This document shows, in pieces, positions 57,501-64,000 of a stretch of DNA of 64,000 nucleotides (position 1 is its first letter; each line of letters opens with the position of its first letter). Both the position numbers and the translations under genes were made by a program. The notes under the pieces were generated by a model. That model was given only the letters and a program-made list of their open reading frames with translations. It had not been told where the DNA came from and did no database searches. This DNA is from Odontesthes bonariensis (taxonomy: Eukaryota; Chordata; Actinopteri; Atheriniformes; Atherinopsidae): the NCBI RefSeq assembly GCF_027942865.1, contig NC_134515.1:4056339-4120338 (forward strand), given 5' to 3'.

Positions 57501-57779
57501 TTGTTTTGTCTTCCCATTCCTGCATGGAAAAGCACAGAGATTATTTCATTTATAATGTCTAAGAACAAAGCTTATTTTAACACACCTGTGGATCTCGGCC
57601 TGCAGGCACTGTCCGGCCGCCCCGTCGGGCACGGCCGAGCCGCTGAAGAGCCTCCACCGGTGCTCGGCCCCCAGGTACCAGTAGAAAATGAGAAACAGGA
57701 GCAGTCCGACCAGGAGCCTCCTCGCCCAGCTGCTCGACAACAGACCCGGTAGCCCCTTTAATCTCTGCTGGAGCCACAT
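50710..57779 (-). CDS. kiaa2013: KIAA2013 homologue, type-I-like membrane protein
   Basis: Three exons (57586-57779, 55235-56001, 50710-51566) join in frame to 605 aa. The first 21 residues (MWLQQRLKGLPGLLSSSWAR and on) are essentially those of human KIAA2013, as are LNYxDHCFSGHATMHAENLW, LQFTENHLQFQADPDVLHNS and the tail GPGAKPLFRSK. A signal-anchor lies at about 21-37 and a C-terminal membrane segment at about 567-589 (FLFWFSVASLITLFHLFLF). The human protein has no settled molecular function, so none is assigned. The ORF ends RSKV-stop where human reads RSKEDPSV; a donor-like GTATAA sits exactly after RSK, so a small terminal exon may exist. Exon 3 is very GC-rich, producing long shadow ORFs on the other strand. 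Confidence 0.93.
51600..51975 (+). repeat. LINE 3' tail with nested tail
   Basis: Same family as 24420-24720 (GCACTTTGAACTG, AAATTTGATTTGA). Interrupted at about 51650-51815 by another retroelement tail in inverse orientation (CAAAGTGCTTTACAG). Confidence 0.75.
52940..54562. repeat. 19-bp minisatellite, about 85 units
   Basis: Unit CCTGTTCCCCCTGCACACA with variants CCTCCTG, CCCGTTCC and short units lacking CACA. Three units make 57 bp, so several frames on both strands stay open (550-605 codons); these are not genes. Lies in kiaa2013 intron 2. The strand of the transcript is G-rich (CAGGGGGAACAGG). Confidence 0.97.
54709..55165. repeat. Degraded hAT-like sequence
   Basis: Starts TTGGCTGGGCAACGATTAAA. 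Includes ATTCCCATGGAAAGTTTCC and TTTGCAACCC, known from fish hAT MITEs. Ends unclear. Confidence 0.45.
55235..56001 (-). CDS. kiaa2013: kiaa2013 exon 2
   Basis: 767 nt encoding WKSVVERGEGIHRTP to QQAWADLFIS, the first half of the lumenal region, with RSRPNVYLQRIHIKNPSDRA and VVVVAKKLSSRI aligned to human. Acceptor AACAG, donor TCAG/GTGAGC. Confidence 0.93.
56218..56977. mobile_element. hAT-like MITE in kiaa2013 intron 1
   Basis: Inverted ends TAGTGGTGCAACGGATCA / TGATCCGTTGCACCCCTA and a perfect 8-bp duplication CACTCGAC (56210-56217, 56978-56985). Confidence 0.9.
57036..57060. repeat. (TG)n microsatellite
   Basis: Twelve TG units. Confidence 0.95.
57586..57779 (-). CDS. kiaa2013: kiaa2013 exon 1
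   Basis: ATG at 57779, signal-anchor, ends CLQAEIHR with the Arg codon split. Donor CACAG/GTGTGT. Confidence 0.93.
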
Positions 57780-58274
57780 TTTTATGGCAAAACAAAGGAA
57801 GCCCGGCGACGAGTCCGCGTCTCAAGACCGCACACAGGGTGCTTGAGAAGTAAATTCAAGATGTCACATCGACTTTGTCTCGTACTTTTCCCCCCCGGAG
57901 CTCACAGAAACTGACCAGCTGAAGTCCGGCTAGCAGAGTTTAGCTAGGTGGCTAATGAGAATGAACTCTGACTAAAATGTGTTTCTCGCATCGTATTTTT
58001 GCTCATATCCTCCGGACAGTATCTGTGACGGTGGTCAAGATGTAGTTTCAGGAATAATTTAGCTTTTTCTTTTGTTTGCTTTTAAGCAGAAAGAAAATCA
58101 CCTGACTTCGTGGACTCTGCCTCCAGCAGTTGACACTTCTGGTTTGTTCTTCTTCGTCTCTCTTTGGGTTTTGTGGGCGGTTGGGAACCAGCTGACATGC
58201 GCGCATTACCGCCACCTGCTGGACGGCGGTGTTCAAGCCTAAAAAAAAAAAGCCACCTTAAAATACAAGGTATG

Positions 58275-58870
58275 TACGGAAGCCCAGAGCGGACGTGGTA
58301 CGTATAAACTTTTTTCTGATGGTTTTCTCGAGATAACGAGTTAATTTACTACGGAAGAGTATTAGGGCCAGGCATAAAAGTCAACATGACGAGAATAAAG
58401 TCAAAATGTCGAGAATAAAGTCGTTTCAACATTTCGACTTTAATGTTGACATGTCAACTTTATTCTCAACATGTCGACTTTATTCTCGACAGGCAAAATA
58501 TTATTATTTTTTCTTATGCCTGGCCCTAATACTCTTCCGTAATTTACCGATGGTTTTCGGGGCCACTTTTTCTCCCCAGTCCGCCCGTTTATATGTGTTC
58601 GCAATTTGTTTGTCTCGTAGAGATAACTTTCATATCAGCCCGCGTCATTTAAGGAGACGGCCGGCTCGACTGCAGCTGTGACCGGCTGAGGGGACCAGGC
58701 TGTATCCATGGTTACCGAACGATGCACGAGAGTTGCCGTTATCTTTTTGTCGAAATGCTCGTCACACCAGCAGGATTTGCTTTGTGCATTTTCACAAGCA
58801 GAATTGTTACACAAACGCTCCAATGTTTGATTCATAGGCTACTTTGTTCAGTTTTCAATGAAAGGGGGGT
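58275..58870. mobile_element. Foldback element (CGAGATAACGAG family), copy 1, truncated
   Basis: Starts TACGGAAGCCCAGAGCGGAC. Interrupted by a palindromic insert at 58349-58542; lacks its right end. Confidence 0.75.
58349..58542. mobile_element. Palindromic insert in the foldback element
   Basis: Inverted ends ACGGAAGAGTATTAGGGCC / GGCCCTAATACTCTTCCGT with AATTTAC on both sides. The interior repeats GTCGAGAATAAAGTC in both orientations. The undisturbed site is in copy 2. Confidence 0.85.
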
Positions 58871-59469
58871 AAAAATGAGCATTTTTATGTCCATAAAAAT
58901 CAAATTAAACTTAAACCAAACTAAATCAAAAGGCCACTGATGCATCATGGGGGATGTGGTTTAACGCAGGCAAAAGGAGATGAATGTCCAAGATGAATTC
59001 TTGCGTCTTCTGATGATTTACTTCCAAACAATAAAAGAAACAAAAGAACAAAGAAAACCTGCTGCTCTCTCCTTTTCCCTGGTAAAAAACCATCGGCCCA
59101 CCCAGGTGCATGCTGGGACTCCAGGTGCCCAGTGTGACCCAATTACCAAAATATTTCTAAACAAATAACTAACAAAGAATATTAGCAAAAAAATCTGATC
59201 TAAATAAAGCTCTGAAATGAATCAAATAAAGTCATAATTAGCAAATTAAATTTACAACTAGGACCAAAAAACAAAAACTAACTTTACAAATAGCTCCTAC
59301 AACAAGGTATGAGCCATTCATCTACGTCCCAAGACGGACATCTTAGCAAATAACCAATTTTAAATTCTACAACCCCGATTCCATCAATATTTCCAACTTT
59401 TTTTGACAGTTCTTGCTGCCATCAAATTCAGTTTTCACAGAATATTAAAATGTTTTGGGTTGTATCTTT

Positions 59470-60315
59470 AGGCACTTTGTTCCCAGAGACACATCATTTG
59501 TTCCCATTTCTTTAGTTGCATCTATGAAAAACAGCTTCATAGTTTCAACTTTTTTGTACATTTACGTTTAAAACTGCTTTCAGTTACCAAAAGAGTCAAA
59601 TTAATATAAGATATTCAGTTTAAAAAAAATCCTAATCCCAAAATAATGAACGCTATCACGCCTAAAAGTAGAAAAGTAGGAAAAAAACAGACAATAATAA
59701 GAATTATATGTTATTCAACATCAAGAAAAGTAAATAAGATTCAATTTAAAGCTTAATAAAGGAATATAAGATATAATCTAATGACTAATTATGGAACAAT
59801 TAATATAAATGAAATGATTAAACTGTTGTATGCCAGCAGAAATGAATCATCTAGAAGCTCTTTGTGGGTTTTAGACTGGAATTAAGATTAGTTCCCATTT
59901 CTTTAGCTGCATGTGTGAAAAACAGCAAGGATAACACAGTCTGACAGACAGAAAACAGGATTTCTGCAGCAACAAGGTGATTCCCAAAGAGCTGTTAGCT
60001 GAAAACTTGGCATATCTCAGCATGGTGTGCAGTGTGTCCTTAAAACATTTGAGGAAACTGGACAAGTGGAGGACAGAAGAAGAAGTGTCAGGCCTAAAGA
60101 ACTATCTCCAGCAGATGAACAGGATCTGAAAGTGATGTCCTTAAGAAAGAGGAAAACATCCAGCAAAGACCTGACACAGGAGCTGAGAGATGCATCTGGA
60201 CCTTCAGCTGATCCATCTGCTGTTGGCCCAAGCCTCATCAGAAATGGGCTCCATGGAAGGGTGGCTGTCAGGAAGCCGTTCTTAAGGAAGGGAAACGGGG
60301 AGAACACCATCTCTG
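59470..60315 (+). pseudogene. Defective Tc1-like element, second copy
   Basis: Same structure and same in-frame TGA as 8325-9118, but extends to GRVAVRKPFLRKGNGE before being cut by the foldback element at 60317. Confidence 0.87.
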
Positions 60316-60316
60316 G

Positions 60317-60856
60317 TACGGAAGCCCAGAGCGGACGTGGTACGTATAAACTTTTTTTTTGATGGTTTTCTCGAGATAACGAGATAATTATGTCCACCCC
60401 ACCACAGTTAACTTACCGATGGTTTTCGAGGCCACTTTTTCTCCCCAGTCCGCCCCTGTTTATATGTGTTTATATGTGTTTCTGGTAAAGGTTTTTACCC
60501 ATTTTCACCCCTCTTTCATTGAAAACTGAATAAAGTAGCCGGAGACGGCTGGCTCCGGCTACACCCTGCTGAGAGGACCAGGCCGTCTCCATGGTTACCG
60601 AATGATGCACGAGAGGTGCCGTTATCTTTTTCTCGAGATAACGATAATTCCATGTTTGATTCATAGGCTACTTTATTCAGTTTTCAATGAAAGTGGGTAA
60701 AAATGGGTAAAAACCTTTGCCAGAAATACATATAAACACATATAAACAGGGGCGGACTGGGGAGGAAAAGTGGCCTTCGGTAAATTAACTCGTTATCTCG
60801 AGAAAACGATTAAAAAAAAAGAGTTTATAGTACCACGTCCGCTCTGGGCTTCCGTA
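60317..60856. mobile_element. Foldback element (CGAGATAACGAG family), copy 2, complete
   Basis: Arms 60317-60540 and 60655-60856 are inverted; ends TACGGAAGCCCAGAGCGGAC / GTCCGCTCTGGGCTTCCGTA. Confidence 0.9.
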
Positions 60857-61373
60857 TTAAGATGAGTAAATATTCTTTAGAAATTGTTCTCTTTGTGCTG
60901 TTTCAGTTAAATACGTTTCACTGATTTGCAGGTTTGTTTAATTGGTTTATATTGATATTTCTCCCAGAATCAGAGGAATAAATAAGGAAACCTTCAGGTG
61001 AAAAAAAAAAATTGGTTACGTGCAAGTGCTCATGTCCCCTCTCCAAAAAGATCTTCGTCCCACCCATTAAACAAGGGGGCGTTTTACTTGTAGTTTAACA
61101 CACCAGCCTACTGTCCATCTCAAGTTTCTGTGTCAAAACCGTTACAAAGACATCAAGCGTTTTAGGTGAATTTCCACCTTGTTCAGGTGCCTGTAAATGT
61201 GTGCAGACGGTGAAGGGATTGGAAGGAAAAAGAGGGGCAGAGACAGTGTTCGGCCAGCCTGGGAGGGTTAACAAATAAGGCGAGGTTTACCGAGGCAGTC
61301 ATTCGGAAAAGTGTGGACATTTCGGGTCCATACCGCGGATTCTTTTAACAGATTTATCTCAACTTTGTCAACA
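60857..61373 (+). promoter_or_regulatory. Upstream/5' UTR of the candidate plod1 gene
   Basis: Directly 5' of the signal-peptide exon. No TATA box or defined start found; listed by position only. Confidence 0.35.
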
Positions 61374-61464
61374 ATGAAACCATCCATTTTGTTACTGTTT
61401 TCGTGGATTTCATTCTGTGCACTTTTCCCGCTGACAAACGGCGAAGAGAAGCGAATCCCGCAGG
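61374..61464 (+). CDS. First coding exon of a secretory protein, candidate plod1
   Basis: ATG at 61374 starts a clean signal peptide (MKPSILLLFSWISFCALFPL, then TNGEEKRIPQ) ending at donor CAGG/GTAAGC. One base (G) is carried to the next exon. An in-frame upstream ATG at 61311 would spoil the signal peptide. In human, KIAA2013 is adjacent to and divergent from PLOD1 (lysyl hydroxylase 1), whose mature chain begins with an acidic residue and DNLLV; an acidic codon starts with G, which fits the split. The rest of the gene is not in the window, so the identity is inference; the exon itself is well supported. Confidence 0.55.
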
Positions 61465-64000
61465 GTAAGCCAACAGTTCCCGACCGGGGCAGCCCACATT
61501 CACGCCGTGCCTGTTGCGTCTTTTGTGGCTTTCAACGGGGTTTCACGACAGTGTCTCGTCGTTAACAGTGTGCCTACATGTATGTTTGATCAGAGCCTCA
61601 GTAGACTCCTCCGTTTATGTTGTTCTGAGCTGGGGAAAAAAAACTCTTTCTCGGCTATAACTGTACATAACGGCTGTAACTGTTCATAACGGCTAAACCA
61701 ACCGCCCGGTAACCGAACATTCCAGCAGTTTCTCGTGCAGCTAACCGTCTGAAAAGTCGCTCGTGGCATTTTCCTACTCCATATCTACAGTTAGCTTGAA
61801 TCTAAGTTGGCTAGTTTAAAAAAAACCTGAGATTTAAGTCACTATATTTGTTGTTAATGTTGAGCTGAAGTAGACTCCTCCGTTCATGTTGTTCTGAGCT
61901 GGTGAAAAAAAAAACCTCTTTCTCGGCTGTAACTGTACATAACGGCTGGTAACCGAACATTCCAGCAGTGTCTGAAAAGTCGCTCGTGGCATTTTCCTAC
62001 TCCATACAGTTAGCTTGAATCTAAATTGGCTAGTTTAAAAAAAAAACCCTGAGATTTAAGTCACAAAATTTGTTGTTAATGGTGCATGTATACACGCCGA
62101 ATAGTTACTTAAAACTCAATGCACACCTCTAACTAACTTCTTCAACTTGGAGCTTCTGTATAGTGATTTTGAAAATGGAAAAACTTTAAATTTAACATGA
62201 TTTGAGTTCAGTATTTTTGCTCCGTGTGTTCATGAAAGCAGATTTTTACGTAGCCAGCCGTTGAGGACACCTCCATGCCGCTGACGTGGACGGGACTGCT
62301 CTACTTTTACAGCCTTTAGCCTTTTTGACATCAACATAAAAGTGTATGAAATAAAAAAAAACTTTAAAAAAACAGCCGTATTTTGTCTTTATAGCGGTTT
62401 ATTTTGTTGTCTCCCGTTAAAGAAAAGTCGTAGTTTGAAGAAAATAACTAGAAACAGAACGCAGAAAATGTCTGTTGGTTGGATTGGACCGATTCAGATG
62501 GCATATTTTTGGTATTGAGCTTAAATTTCATGGCTAAATTCACATGTGAATTGTTATATTTTACAGCATGCCAGTCATTTCACATTAACATCCGCTTTCA
62601 TCAAACTAATATGACTAAAGAGTCAACAAAAACAGTATTTTGTCAGTGTTTTACGGTTAATGTGAGAGGTCACATTAACCGTAGAGGCCCAGACTAATGA
62701 GACACCATCCAGATGTGGAAACACATCTCATCTTGTAGATTTATCATAAATGGGGTAAACCAGAGTGTCTTAATTAGTTTTTTACACCTTTATAAATGCT
62801 GTCATTGATATGCTGTCTAAGGTGTTCTCGAAGCCAACATTTTACAGTCATAAACAGAATGCAAATGTGAAAGAAATGCCAGTTTTTCTTGTTATTTACG
62901 ATGCTCCAGATGTTTAAATTAGGGCGAAACTGAATAGACAGCCTGGCCTTTGTAACAAGTTCTGTTGGGCCTCAGTATCCTTCAGGTCTAAAGCAAAGTC
63001 ATCGAATGATTGATTAGTTGGTGTCTCCAACTTAAAGTTTAGTTTTGCATTTTGCTGAGACGTCTGTTTTTAAAAAGACTGATTGTGTTAAAAATTAAAC
63101 GGAAACAAATCATTTACGCCCCCGAACATGGTAGAAACCGCGGAATTGTTTCCCCATATGGAGGAAATGCACTTAAAACAGGGTTAAACAGGCTCTTTTT
63201 ATTAGTTTTCTCCACATTTATTGAGTTGTTCTTTTCATCCTGTGTTGATGTTATTAACAGTAATCCTGTTAATCTCTTCTGATTTTACATTGGAGTGAAA
63301 GAGGAGGAGATTTAACATGAAAACAGATTATTTGTGGGTGCATTTGCTTTTTTATTTATCACTTTAGATTTATTCTTAAAACACGAGGATCTGTTTCCAT
63401 AAACTGATGAAAAGACACGCGAACTATTCTTTAATGTAAAACTTTAAGGTAAATCATGTAATGTCGATTAAAAGTTTATTTAAAATGAAACGTACCACCT
63501 AAAATCCATGTTTTTATCCTACAACAGAAGGTGTTATACGTATTATTTGATTATAGTTTGAATATGTGTGACTTTTTTTAAAGGAAAAAACTCTGAAAAG
63601 CTCAACTCCAGTACAGATTTAATGTGTTATCTGTACACTTATTTGATATGTTCTCCTTTTTACGTGGTCATATTCTTACCTAATCAGTCAGGATGCAGTT
63701 TTATTAGCTGTAACTTATAATGTTAATACGTGTTTTAATGATGCAAGCTTTCACTGGCAGGGTGGTGTAGCTGTTGTGGACCTGTTTTTGGAGGCAGTCT
63801 GTAATTAAATGGGCAAAAAGCAGGGCTTTTCCCAGGCTTATGATTTGAATAGTTGGAGCTCATACCCTCCTGTCTGTGTCGTGTATGAACAGACTCCTAT
63901 TGTGCACAGCCGGGCATAAATCACAGATTTAGAGGCTTCTTTATCCTTAAGGAAAAAGAAAAAGATGATTTCATGTGTCTGAATTGTTCCTTTTGTGCTT
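61465..64000 (+). other. Intron 1 of the candidate plod1 gene
   Basis: AT-rich non-coding sequence to the window edge. Contains a tandem duplication (61599-62065, listed separately). I see no further exon with plausible splice sites and coding character. Confidence 0.5.
61599..62065. repeat. Imperfect tandem duplication
   Basis: AGTAGACTCCTCCGTT and GTTGTTCTGAGCTGG occur near 61599 and 61869, and GTCGCTCGTGGCATTTTCC near 61755 and 61979. Confidence 0.85.

Overview
The window looks like teleost nuclear DNA. Genes are split into short exons with GT..AG introns, the proteins are vertebrate (RCC2, PHC2, KIAA2013), and introns and intergenic DNA are full of fish-type repeats: Tc1 remnants, hAT and TTAA-flanked MITEs, LINE tails, and foldback elements. 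There is no bacterial, CRISPR or prophage content. All exon joins below were read from splice motifs and checked for reading-frame continuity. Repeat family names are by motif only.

Layout. (1) 1-6372, minus: first six coding exons of rcc2; the rest lies beyond the left edge. (2) 9499-25372, minus: a complete eight-exon gene for a membrane guanylate cyclase with an extracellular NIT-like sensor region (715 aa). Its introns hold a 48-bp VNTR (15438-17028), four nested hAT/BED copies, an intronic duplication and palindromic elements. (3) about 28260-40700, plus: a complete short-form Polyhomeotic gene, phc2-like (286 aa; HD1, FCS zinc finger, SAM). (4) 50710-57779, minus: the KIAA2013 homologue (605 aa), with a 19-bp minisatellite (52940-54562) in intron 2. 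(5) 61374-61464, plus: first coding exon of a secretory-pathway protein, probably plod1 from neighbour order and splice phase. The human counterparts that can be named lie on 1p35-p36.

Orientation. rcc2 and the cyclase are head-to-tail. The cyclase and phc2 diverge from a 2.9-kb interval, phc2 and kiaa2013 converge across 10.8 kb of repeats, and kiaa2013 and the last gene diverge. I see no operon-like or pathway link; these are independent housekeeping, chromatin, signalling and secretory genes.

The most unusual content is the repeat architecture. Seven copies and one fragment of a roughly 0.5-0.66 kb TTAA-flanked foldback element occur, one of them exactly at the centre of another palindrome. 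A four-level nest (intron, hAT, TTAA element, poly(A) retroinsert) has its empty sites present in the same window. Two VNTRs stay open in several frames and produce spurious 500-600 codon ORFs. The most interesting gene is the NIT-type guanylate cyclase.
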